This document shows, piece by piece, positions 41,936 to 50,058 of a DNA stretch of 64,000 nucleotides. How positions within the stretch are numbered: the first letter of the stretch is position 1; each line of letters begins with the position of its first letter. The translations under genes were made by a program, and so were the position numbers. Source of the stretch: Pelodera strongyloides (taxonomy: Eukaryota; Nematoda; Chromadorea; Rhabditida; Rhabditidae); the NCBI GenBank assembly GCA_036852015.1, contig JAANDG010000206.1, forward strand, positions 62,001 to 126,000, given 5' to 3'. The notes below the pieces were generated by a model that did not search any database, was not told where the DNA came from, and worked only from the letters and a program-made list of their open reading frames with translations.

Positions 41936-43010
41936 CTAATGTGTGTATATATGTGTGTGTATGTTTGTGTACGTATATGTGTGTTGTGGTGTGGTGTGTG
42001 TGTGTGTGTGTGTGTGCGTTTGTGTTGTGTGTGTGTTTGTGGTGTGTGTGTGTGTGTAGTGTGTGTGTGCGATATGTGGGTGTGTATGTTGTGTACGTAT
42101 TGTTGTTGAGTGGGTGGGTGGTTGCGTGGGAGTGTTGTGTGTGTGCATGTCTGTGCATGCGTGTTGTGTGTGTGCTGATGAGTTTGTGTGCATTTTTGTG
42201 TGTATATGAGTGTATGTGTGTGTACGTATGTGTGTATGTTTGTGTTTGTGTGTGGTTGTGTGTATATGTGTGTGTTAGTGTGTGTGTGTATGTGTGTGTG
42301 TATGTTTGTGTATGTATATGTGGGTGGTGTGTGTTGCGTGGGAGTGTTGTGTGTGTACATGTCTGTGCATGCGTGTTATGTGTGTGCGTGTGAGTTTGTG
42401 TGTATATGAGTGTATGTGTATGTATGTAGGTTGGTATGTGTGCATGTGTGTGCCTGTGTGGAGTTGTGTGTGTATGTGTTGTTTGTGTGTATGTGTATGT
42501 GTGTGTTGTGTGTGTTTGCATGTGTGTGTGTGTGCGAGTGTGTGTGTGTTTGCATGTGTGTGTGTGCATGTGTATGCATGCGTGTTGTGTGTGTGTGGTA
42601 TGGGTGTTTGCATGTGTGTCTGTGTGCATGTGTGTGTGTGTTTGTATGTGTGTGGTTGTCCTTGTCAGATGCTTATTGGGTGACAAGTCACACAGTAAAT
42701 ATCTCCGGAAGTGTTGTTGCTATTTTTATGCTTACTAATGGTTGTCGTTTCCTCCTCCTGTGCCCATGCCTTGTGTCTCACAAGACATATACACAACAAG
42801 ATCGCTGAAAGTAAAGTAGTCTATAAATCATAAAATAAGCTAATTGAAATTATTGAAAGCCATCATACAACAGACAACGGCCGGTTTAACTAAATCTCAC
42901 ACCAGAAAAATACTTATTGTCTATTGAAAGGTTATAATTGATGGTGGAAAAAAAAATAATAATATTAGTCGTAATAAAAACAAGTGCACCATACCTCGCA
43001 ATGACAACAT
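28950..43010 (-). CDS. gene B: secreted protein, 19 exons, 572 aa, family not recognised
   Basis: Exons (5' to 3'): 42995-43010, 42736-42804, 41619-41689, 40053-40079, 38442-38579, 37334-37465, 36823-37035, 36000-36098, 35437-35532, 35046-35135, 32776-32882, 32163-32259, 31810-31892, 31426-31516, 31064-31148, 30821-30882, 30109-30183, 29208-29318, 28950-29006. They sum to 1719 nt, an exact open frame. The start reads MLSLRAILLCICLVRHKAWA, a good signal peptide with a likely cut before QEEE, then a TTTT-rich stretch and a Cys-containing N-terminal half; there is no later membrane segment, so it is probably secreted. Exons 8-19 are confirmed by the homologous exons of gene A. Exons 1-7 rest on splice signals and phase only. 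Introns carry many TTAA elements and a long GT repeat. The donor after 32163 is GTTCGG. Confidence 0.75.
29359..29411. repeat. CT-rich simple repeat
   Basis: (CT)n tract in the gene B intron. A mirrored GA tract lies at 31307-31395 and a CT tract at 18277-18310 in gene A, so the tracts near exon 18151-18241 / 31426-31516 are inherited from the duplication. Confidence 0.85.
29485..29663. mobile_element. TTAA inverted-repeat element, CCGGCCGG family
   Basis: TTAAAGCGAAATACCGGCCG at the left, complement with TATTTCGCTTTAA at the right, 179 bp. In a gene B intron. Confidence 0.85.
30363..30541. mobile_element. TTAA inverted-repeat element, CCGGCCGG family
   Basis: Left end TTAAAGCAAACGAGCATCCG (diverged), right end CCGGCCGGTATTTCCTTTAA. 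Its right TTAA is shared with the palindromic element at 30538-30708. Confidence 0.75.
30538..30708. mobile_element. near-perfect palindromic TTAA element (171 bp)
   Basis: TTAAAGCGAAATGCTAGCC through CCTATGCCAATTTTGTACGA is followed after a loop of about 10 bp by its complement, ending GGCTAGCATTTCGCTTTAA. Arms of about 80 bp with very few mismatches form an almost complete hairpin. A fragment of one end is present in the satellite at 51155-51194. Confidence 0.9.
30709..30805. mobile_element. half of a CCGGCCGG-family TTAA element
   Basis: Only the right arm remains, ending CCGGCCGGTATTTCGCTTTAA. It follows the palindromic element directly, consistent with that element having inserted into, or replaced, the left part. 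Confidence 0.65.
31307..31395. repeat. GA-rich simple repeat in gene B intron
   Basis: (GA)n tract just downstream of exon 31426-31516 in gene orientation, mirroring the CT tract at 18277-18310 in gene A. Confidence 0.9.
33024..33413. mobile_element. TTAA element (390 bp), diverged
   Basis: Starts TTAAAGCGAAATACCACCCG and ends CGCAAATTCGCTTTAA. Only the ends resemble the CCGGCCGG family; the interior is unrelated. In a gene B intron. Confidence 0.6.
33950..34307. mobile_element. TTAA element, GGGAATGTCAAGCC family
   Basis: TTAAAGGGAATGTCAAGCC at the left matches the complement of GGCTTGACATTCGCTTCAA at the right, with the last TTAA mutated to TCAA. Non-coding; the open frame across it has no coding features. 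Confidence 0.65.
35841..35919 (-). other. tRNA-like sequence in gene B intron
   Basis: Minus strand: A box TGGTGCAGTGG and B box GGTTCGATTCC. Spacing fits a tRNA but the anticodon arm (GTCGATGCAGAGAC) does not fold normally. Confidence 0.5.
36624..36811. mobile_element. TTAA inverted-repeat element, CCGGCCGG family
   Basis: TTAAAGCGAAATACCGGTCG to GTATCTCGCTTTAA, 188 bp. It ends 12 bases beyond the splice donor of the gene B exon 36823-37035. Confidence 0.85.
37965..38376. mobile_element. two adjoining CCGGCCGG-family TTAA elements
   Basis: 37965-38217 is built of rearranged arms (an inner head-to-head junction near 38030) and ends TTTCGTTTTAA. 38214-38376 starts at that same TTAA with AGCGAAAAACCGGTACGCC and ends CCGTATTTCGCTTTTAG. 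Confidence 0.65.
38655..39021. mobile_element. TTAA element, GGGAATATGTATGCC family
   Basis: TTAAAGGGAATATGTATGCC at the left, CTACATATTCCCTTTAA at the right, 367 bp. Its right TTAA is the left TTAA of the next element. A solo end lies at about 41024-41054. Confidence 0.8.
39018..39425. mobile_element. TTAA element, GGATCGCAGTCACTTC family
   Basis: TTAAAGGATCGCAGTCACTT and its complement GAAGTGACTGCGATCCTTTAA bound 408 bp. The arms extend inward with CTTTTTACTTCAATTAT and AAAATACCWTTCCG words. Confidence 0.85.
39422..39754. mobile_element. inverted-repeat element, CCCCGAGCTTCACAAC family
   Basis: AACCCCGAGCTTCACAACTT at the left and its complement at the right, with inner arms GTGAAACATGTATATAAATT. 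It adjoins the previous element. A related fragment is at about 20497-20535. Confidence 0.8.
40120..40550. mobile_element. TTAA element, GGGACGCGGTCACCG family, left half of a large palindrome
   Basis: TTAAAGGGACGCGGTCACCG to CGGTGACCGCGTCCCTTTAA, 431 bp. The interior contains CAACACTATGCGTG and CATTTTCCCAACAC. The next copy (40579-41023) is its inverted near-duplicate. Confidence 0.9.
40579..41023. mobile_element. TTAA element, GGGACGCGGTCACCG family, right half of a large palindrome
   Basis: 445 bp. Read on the minus strand it follows the 40120-40550 copy almost base for base, including its asymmetric interior. The two are separated by only 28 bp. Confidence 0.9.
41777..42660. repeat. long GT-rich microsatellite in gene B intron
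   Basis: About 0.9 kb of (GT)n with interspersed GTATAT, TGCATG and TGTTGTG words. The long open frames across it are an artefact of the repeat. Confidence 0.95.
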
Positions 43011-43838
43011 TTTAGCGTGCAGCCTAATTTGCAACGCTAAGTTTCAAAACAAAAGATAAAGGCTGGATCTTTAGAATATTGGCGAGATTTTGCATATTTC
43101 GAATACTAGCTCAGCTGATAAGCTAATTGAGCTAATTGTATGCTAATTTAAATTTGTGTTGATGTCTATTTTATGTATTGTCCAGAACAGGGAACAATAT
43201 GATGTTGTGTGTGTGTGTGTGTGTGCGAATGTGTGTATATATGTGTGTGTATGTTTGTGTACGTATATGTGTGTTGTGTGGGTGTGTGTTGTAAAACCGC
43301 ATTCTAGAACGCTGTTATTCTACATATGCTTTGTTGCCTTTACGTACTCTGTTTATTTTTCCGGCAACAAACATTCTGTAACGATAACAAACAAAACGAG
43401 AGCTAAACAACTTTATTGGGAAAACAACCTTTACTAGCAGTTCGCAGAAAATATGTAGTTTATAAAACAAAAAGTAAAGTAAAATGGAGAGAACCAAATA
43501 ATTTCACTTCAACTCTAATTATTTCTGAAGACAGATACTAAACATTCTTCACATAGATTCCATTATAATTACTGGTTTTAAAGAAATATACGGCCCCAAT
43601 ACCAAATACAAGTTTCAGCAAAATTAATTATTTATTTGGAGCTCAATTTTTTTTTAAACTAGCAAAAGAAGCATTTGTGACTTGCAAAACAATAATGGTT
43701 CGCCAATTGTTAGCTAATTGCGAGCGAAATGTAAGCCAATTGTAAGCCATGACAAGCCCATTGCCAGCCTTAGTAAGTCAGTATTGAGCCAAACCGTCGC
43801 GTAAATGAAAATATTGTTTATTGATCTACTCAACTAAT
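43011..43838. other. upstream region of gene B
   Basis: 828 bp between the gene B start and the next exon-like segment. It holds a GT-rich stretch at 43200-43290 that repeats part of the microsatellite, and otherwise AT-rich sequence. No TATA box or other clear promoter element seen. Confidence 0.4.
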
Positions 43839-43985
43839 TCACGAACATTTGCGGAGTTTAATCACATGTAGATCTTTCATGTCGATTATCATATCTTCAA
43901 TGTCGTAGATAATTTCCCAGATGAATGAATATAGCAGGTAAAAAAGCAGTGTTGTAGACAGGACGAACGTGAACGGCAGCATAGT
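43839..43985 (-). CDS. candidate terminal exon of another minus-strand gene
   Basis: Acceptor CCTTTCAG at 43986, then an open frame of 48 codons to TGA, including MLPFTFVLSTTLLFYLLYSF, a probable membrane helix. An upstream open segment at about 44040-44215 (RTDELRAATIW..., Trp-rich) may be the preceding exon, but its weak donor (GTTGAG) would put this exon in a different phase, giving a shorter tail ending GNYLRH. The two readings cannot be separated here. Confidence 0.3.
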   Translation of the reverse strand, partial: TMLPFTFVLSTTLLFYLLYSFIWEIIYDIEDMIIDMKDLHVIKLRKCS

Positions 43986-45072
43986 CTGAAAGGAATATTA
44001 TTGATAGTAAAATAAATCAATATTATCAAAAACTCAACAATAAACTGTGATATCGAACGGTATCACAATATATTGCGACCAGCCCCAGTTGAGTCTTTTA
44101 GCAAAGATCTGCTTCCAGTTAAAGAAAACGGCACCATAAAGACTACTATTCGGGGAACACTTTGTGCGCCAAATCGTTGCGGCGCGCAACTCATCGGTTC
44201 TCTGTGCTCGATTGTAGAATGTAATAAACAGAAGAAATAAGTGATTATGAATAAATAAACATGTAAACCCAACCGTCATCCGGATTGAAGTTTCCTTTAT
44301 TGAATAAGGGCATAGTGTTAAAAATCCCTTCAGCATTTTCGGTAATAATTTGAGGTTGGCCACTCGATTTAGCCTTCAACTGCTATAGTCCTGAAGCTCA
44401 ATAAATCAATCAATAAATTTCAGACATTATAAATCCGATGTAACATATGAAGCATTTCAAAAAGAAATAATCACATATTTTTCTTCAATGTTTAGCAACG
44501 CTTGATGCTATTTTGCACTAAATATTATTGGTTTTAATATGTTTTCACTTTACAATCCAGAATTTTGAAGAACAAAAAAATAAATTACGAGGTAAAAATA
44601 TAACAAGACAAAGTAAAATGAATGAGTGGAACAAATAGCTAAACGCCAAAAAACAATCAACCAACAATAAAAAAAAACTAGTTTTATCAATTTTGTTCGG
44701 TAAAAAAGTGACAAAAACACACAAACAACACGTAGGAAAAAGACAAGGATAACATCTTTAAAGGGTCGCGCGTTACTTTTATCGATTCAGTTTTTATGGA
44801 AGTATAAACATAAAAAATGTATAAAACATTGCGCTGAAAATACTTCTACACTCTCCACCCAGTTAAAAGTATGAGGTTTTATTGATATGTGACAGCTATT
44901 TATGTCAATTAGATTTGTCAAAAACGACACTCTATTTCAAAATGTTGAGCCCTACTGCCGGTACTCACTACTCATCTGATATGTTTGGTGTGCATAGTAT
45001 TCTGATGTCTTCATTCTGTTCTGTGATGGTAAGTGACTAACTCGAGAGTTCATTGTCACACTGAAGAAACCT

Positions 45073-45355
45073 TGCGCGCAAGCCGCGTGAGAACGGCGTG
45101 CAAAGTGCATTTGGCAACGGGGTGGTGTGCAAAAATGCACGCGGAATGGAAATGACGTACAACTTGCCGAAATGGCGTGAGTACGGCGTGCACGGCAACT
45201 TTACTTCCGTACGGCGTGCAAGCGGCAACTTGTACGGCGTGCAAGCCGCAACTTTACGTCTCTATGGCGTGCGAGCGGCAACGTTTACGGCGAGCAACTT
45301 GCACGTCAGAAGCCAACGCCGTTCCACTTTTTTCCATTCCGCATGCACGCCAATT
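45073..45355. repeat. GC-rich array of GGCGTGCAAGC words
   Basis: Repeated GGCGTGCAAG / ACGGCGTGC / GGCAACTT words in GC-rich DNA unlike its AT-rich surroundings; related to the hairpin at 13069-13193. Confidence 0.7.
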
Positions 45356-45849
45356 TTCATGTTGTAGCCAGCGCAGATCCGAGTCCTTGTGCAGATTACT
45401 AACAAAAAGATTACCGTCATACGAACGTAACTATTTTAGTTGTGTGTAAAATATCGCAAGCGGTAACATAAAAAATAGTATTACAAAAAAGTAAACAGGG
45501 AGAAGCCTAAAACATAACAAACGTATCTTAGCAACACAATTTACAGCAGACATGAATTCTGCCATACTCTGACATAACCAACCATATACGACGAATGAAT
45601 ACACTGCAAGATTATATAGGGAGCTATATCAATTGACTAAAAAAAGAGGGCAATTAAAACATTTCGAATGCTGCCTACAAACCAATGGATACTATAAAAC
45701 GCTCTTGAAACATTTTTAAAGCCACATAACTTACGGTTTTTAGAATGTATGGAGACAGTATTCCTAAACTATCCATGCCCGGTGAGCTTGAGTTGAGCTC
45801 AATTCTGAATGCAATGCACAGAAATGAAGATATTCATGTTTCAAAAATC

Positions 45850-46810
45850 AGCCGTTATTTTTCATTTCCGCCCTTGCTTTAACGATACGATGAAGTTTGC
45901 ACGTCGACTTATTTTTGACGTCATAAATTCTGAACCAGAAGACCTGATACCCGTCTAAGTCAAGTGCGCGTCTGACAGTTATAGTTGAATTTTGAAGATT
46001 TTGATAGAGCTTCTGATTTCTAAACGTTAGCTCGCTCGGGGGGCCTTCGGCCCGCCTTCGCTCGCCCACCATTCACCATGCTTTAAATTGGAGCTACGTT
46101 TGCACCGTTACTTTTGCGCTACGATAAAATTTGCAAGTCGACTTAGTTTTGACGTCACAGATTCTGAAGCCGAAGCGTTATCGACAATCTGTCTCTGATG
46201 CACGCTTCACTTCAGCAGTGAAATCGACCTTCATCGTTACTTCTGCTCTACGATGAAGTTTGCACGTCAACTTATTTTTGACGTCATATATTCTGTAGCA
46301 GAAGGCATGTTGACCATATAAGTCAAATGCGCGTCCATCATCAGCATTGAACTTCATTTGCATCATTACTTTGGCGTTACGATGAAGTTTGCACGACGAC
46401 TTATTTTTGAGGTCGTAGATTCTGAAGCAGAAGGCCCGTTGCCAGTTCAAGTTAAATGCGCGTCTATCATCAGCACTGAATTTCATTTGCATCATTACTT
46501 TGGCGTTACGATGCAGTTTGCACGACGACTTATTTTTGACGTCGTAGATTCTGAAGCAGAAGGCCCGTTGCCCGTTTAAGTTAAATGCGCGTCTATCATC
46601 AGCATTGAACTTCATTTGCATCATTACTTTGGCGTTACGATGAAGTTTGCACGACGACTTATTTTTGACGTCGTAGATTCTGTAGCAGAAGGCCCGTTGC
46701 CCGTTTAAGTTAAATGCCCGTCTCTCATCAGCATTGAACTTCATTTGCATCATTACTTTGGCGTTACGATGCAGTTTGCACGACGACTTATTTTTGACGT
46801 CGTACATTCT
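45850..46810. repeat. 129-bp tandem repeat that maintains an ORF
   Basis: The word CGATGAAGTTTGCACG or a variant recurs at about 45896, then from 46122 at 46251, 46380, 46509, 46638 and 46767, steady steps of 129-130 bp. As 129 is 43 codons, the minus strand stays open for 209 codons (46178-46807) with a 43-residue repeat around DVKNKSSCKLHRNAKVMMQM. Older, more diverged units lie at the left. No splice sites or start context mark it clearly as a gene. Confidence 0.85.
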
Positions 46811-47094
46811 GAAGGTTCCCCCTCTTCTGTATTCTTTTCTTTGATGTCTTCAAAACCATTTCAAAACGTTTTCAAAGTGCTCGTGTCTGGAAGAAATTTA
46901 CACGTTGTGGTGTTGCATTGTTCACAAGACCCCTTCATCATAGTTCTATTACTCTTGGAAATGATCTGAGATGTTTTGATTGTATTTGTCATTATCTTAC
47001 ACTTGAAACAAAAAATCATCTTTATTCAATCGAGTCGAAGACTCTGTATTTAAAATGAAACACAAATGATTAAGAACAATTCATAATCGATTTT

Positions 47095-47640
47095 AGCTAT
47101 CTTTTGCTTTCGAGCTTTCTTCTTCTCTCTTTTTCAACAGTTCCTCCAGCCTCAAATTCTGAATTGCTAATTTCTTCTTTTCAATAGTGGCAAGCTTGTT
47201 TTTTTTTCTGCACGCTTTCTACGTCGATACTCCACTAATTGTTTCTCCATTGTAAACCTCGTTTTCGCTTCATGTAGTTTTGCATACTTCTCCTCTATAT
47301 ACAGGTCTTCTTTAGCTCTTTTATAATCTTCAATGAGTTCTTCGATGGGTGGAGTTAGTTCTTTGGAAGGGATATGGTCAGGTGTTTGTTTTTTTGAACT
47401 AATAGTCGCTACTGGAGGTTGAGGAGAAGTAGATGTCGATCAAAATTGTAGATGTTGCATTCCATCTATGTCATCATACTCGTCCTCCACTTGGTGAAGG
47501 TTTTCAGCAGTATCAGAGCAACTTTCAGCTGTATCATTTCTGCTTCGCTATGCAGTACTTTTTCTTGTTGACATCTCGAATTTTAGCGATTAAAGAAAAT
47601 ACATTCGGTATCGCGACTTGTAATTGACGCAGCCACCTGA
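47095..47640 (-). pseudogene. coiled-coil protein pseudogene
   Basis: After an acceptor at about 47640 the minus strand encodes WLRQLQVAIPNVFSLIAKIR, then, after a frameshift near 47545, an acidic stretch (AESCSDTAENLHQVEDEYDD). An in-frame TGA follows near 47438, then a Lys/Glu-rich coiled coil (ELIEDYKRAKEDLYIEEKYA), and a second frameshift in an A-run near 47205 before the coil resumes (EEKKKL, LRLEELLKKREEE). Three disruptions in one coherent coding pattern mark a decayed gene, perhaps of a transposon-associated DNA-binding protein, but I cannot name the family. Confidence 0.55.
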
Positions 47641-48025
47641 AATTAAATTGACAACATAGCGCCTCGCTCAAATGATTGTCTACGAAAAATCATCGAAATA
47701 TCTCTACTTTGAAGTGAGTTATAGACGAAAATGAGATAATTTATGCATACAAATCTTAAAAAGTCCGGCGAATGGTGAGATGGGTGAACTTTACGCGTAA
47801 TCGATGTCCCGTTTTTCTCAAAGGTTTAGGTGTGACCACTCTTAGGCAGTTTTCGATCTTGTGACGCACTTCGACTCGAATTAAATGTGATATTCTTTCA
47901 ATCTTTGGATGATCATAAAAGAAACATTTTATATGCAATAAAAACTTGAGTCATTGTGTGCAAACAGTGAAGTGAAAGTCTTATCATTGTAAAATCCAAG
48001 ACCAAGTGTAGCTAGCTGGCGCGAC

Positions 48026-48032
48026 TATAAAA
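48026..48032 (+). promoter_or_regulatory. TATA box of the small secreted-protein gene
   Basis: TATAAAA, 92 bp upstream of the start codon at 48124. A TTTCAG acceptor at 48114-48119, four bases before the ATG, suggests the leader is removed by trans-splicing or as a short 5' intron. Confidence 0.65.
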
Positions 48033-48123
48033 GGATAGAAAGGCTGTATCATCGTTGCATTGCTTTCATCCTTCACTTTTCTTTCAACTTTTTTGACCCA
48101 GATTTCCCCTTCATTTCAGAATC

Positions 48124-48837
48124 ATGTTCTTCAAGCTTTTCATTACATTCTATCTCGTTTTCTTCATTTGCGGACTGCCAACTTCTGCTCAAATCAACAA
48201 CAATGTCGGTGATAAGTGCAAGACATCTACAGCAACACAAAGAACCGGAGGAAGCAAACAAGAAATCACAACTACGATCTGTGTTGATCAAGGATCTAGT
48301 GGTGAGCATTTTTTGAAATTCTTATTATTTTGTTATTAATTTAAAGGGTCAGGCCCATTTCAAATGACCCCTATTTTTGATTATTCCATCTGATTCTCCA
48401 TGGCAAATATAGTAGGATACGATATTTTTCTAACTTTCAAGCGCAAAATTCACGCAGTATTCAGCAATTTACCATGGCCAGTAATACCCAACTATATATC
48501 GCAGTTGTCACGCCCCTCAGCGCTAATTGGGCAATATGCTCTATTGGGCGTGGCAACTGCGATATAGGCCAATCAGCGCGAATGGGCGTGACAACCGCGA
48601 TTGATTGTTGTGTATGACCGGCCATGGTAAATTGCTGCAAAGTGCGTGAATATTGCGACTGAAAATTGGAAAAAAATTCAGCCTACTATATTTGACATGG
48701 AGAATCAGATGGAATTATCAAAAATAGGGGTCATTTGAAATGGGCCTGACCCTTTAATATGTTTAGGCACCACGTTTACCACGGCATTCGTGTCTCTTCT
48801 TCCAGTCATAATGGCTCGAATCTACATGCACAACTAA
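48124..48837 (+). CDS. small secreted protein (two exons, 69 aa)
   Basis: Exon 1 48124-48301 begins MFFKLFITFYLVFFICGLPT, a clear signal peptide with a likely cut near SAQ, then a hydrophilic mature part with two Cys and many Thr/Ser/Gln. Donor GTGAGC at 48302; acceptor TCTTCCAG ends at 48805. Exon 2 48806-48837 continues in frame (VIMARIYMHN, stop TAA). A poly(A) signal AATAAA lies near 48893. The 504-bp intron is mostly one inserted TTAA element (48341-48757), so the original intron was probably about 90 bp. Family not recognised. If exon 2 is wrong, the frame would stop in the intron at 48339. Confidence 0.6.
48341..48757. mobile_element. TTAA element, GGGTCAGGCCCATTTC family (in intron)
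   Basis: TTAAAGGGTCAGGCCCATTT and its complement bound 417 bp. Long inverted arms contain TGATTCTCCATGGCAAATAT. Inner sequences (GGGCGTGGCAACTGCGATAT) are also inverted, so much of the element can fold. Confidence 0.9.
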
Positions 48838-49105
48838 TTTCCTTACGTATAAAATTAATATTAACTTTGAGTTGTCTGTCTTTTTTTGGAATAATAAACC
48901 CATCTATATTATTAGAAGAGTCTAAATTTTGCTCAATGGCTTCGTGTCTTTTGTAAAGTGCATTTATTAAACTTATTTTTATTCAAATTGTTAGCGCAGT
49001 TTTTCGACCAGATCAACCATACATTTCGACCACATTTTCTAGAGCACCCACTGAGGGTTTTGACCACTTTTAAAAAATTGTCAAAAATGACACATTTTCA
49101 AACAC

Positions 49106-49522
49106 TTAAAGGGTCAGGCCCATTTCAACTGACCCCTATTTCTGATGATTCCATCTGATTCTCCATGTCAAATATAGTAGGATGCAATATTTTTCTAATT
49201 TTCAAGCGCAAAATGCACACACTATTCAGCAATTTACCGTGGGCAGTCATACCCAACTATCTATCGCAGTTGGCACGCCCATTCGCGCTGATTGGCCAAA
49301 ATCGCAATTGCCACGCCCAATAGAGCATATTGCCCAATTAGCGCGAAGGGGCGTGACAACTGCGATAGAAAGTTGGGTATGACTGGCAATAGTAAATTGA
49401 TGAATATTGCGTGATTTTTGCGCTTGAAAATTAGGAAAATATCGTACCCTACTATATTTGATATGGAGAATCAGATGGAATCATCAAAAATAGAGGTCAC
49501 TTGAAATGGGCCTGACCCTTTA
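49106..49522. mobile_element. TTAA element, GGGTCAGGCCCATTTC family, second copy
   Basis: Also 417 bp, with the same ends and arms as 48341-48757 but with the central segment rearranged. Non-coding. Confidence 0.9.
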
Positions 49523-50058
49523 AGACATGTTTTTGATTAAAATAAGCCATTTAAGGCTTAAAAAGTGCATAAAATGAGGATGGTCGAATAGGTGCGCCAG
49601 AACGGCAAAACAAAGAAAATCGAAAACAAATATCGGGAGAAAACGTACAATTTCGATTATAATAAAAGAATCCTGAAACGAACCAATGAAAACTTTATTG
49701 ATACCCTTCCCAACGGTTATTGAATCTTTTTTATTTTTTATTTTATTTTGATTCACCGACATTGTGTGTTGTGAGATGTTGAGTGTCGAAAGTGGGCTGT
49801 TTTTATATGATTGAAAAGTGAGAATCTGAAGGAACATAGATGATAAAAAGTTAGAAAAAAATGATTAAAAGTTTGAAAAATTGCAACGTGAAAATTGAGG
49901 TTGCCCTCGTAAATCCTGGCTTCTTTTTAAAGGGCTGTCCCTCTTCGAATTGAAAAAGTGTTATTTTTTTAAGAAAAAAACAATCAATTGAGCTTCGAAA
50001 ATGGTTGAATAGTGAGAAAATCAAAATGGCGGCGGCGCTGTTCAGACCCACTATATTA

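Noticed and set aside
41613..42808. Long open frames on both strands rich in His/Thr or Cys/Val
   Set aside because: They are translations of the GT microsatellite and contain only repeat-derived dipeptides; only the short flanking parts are exons of gene B.
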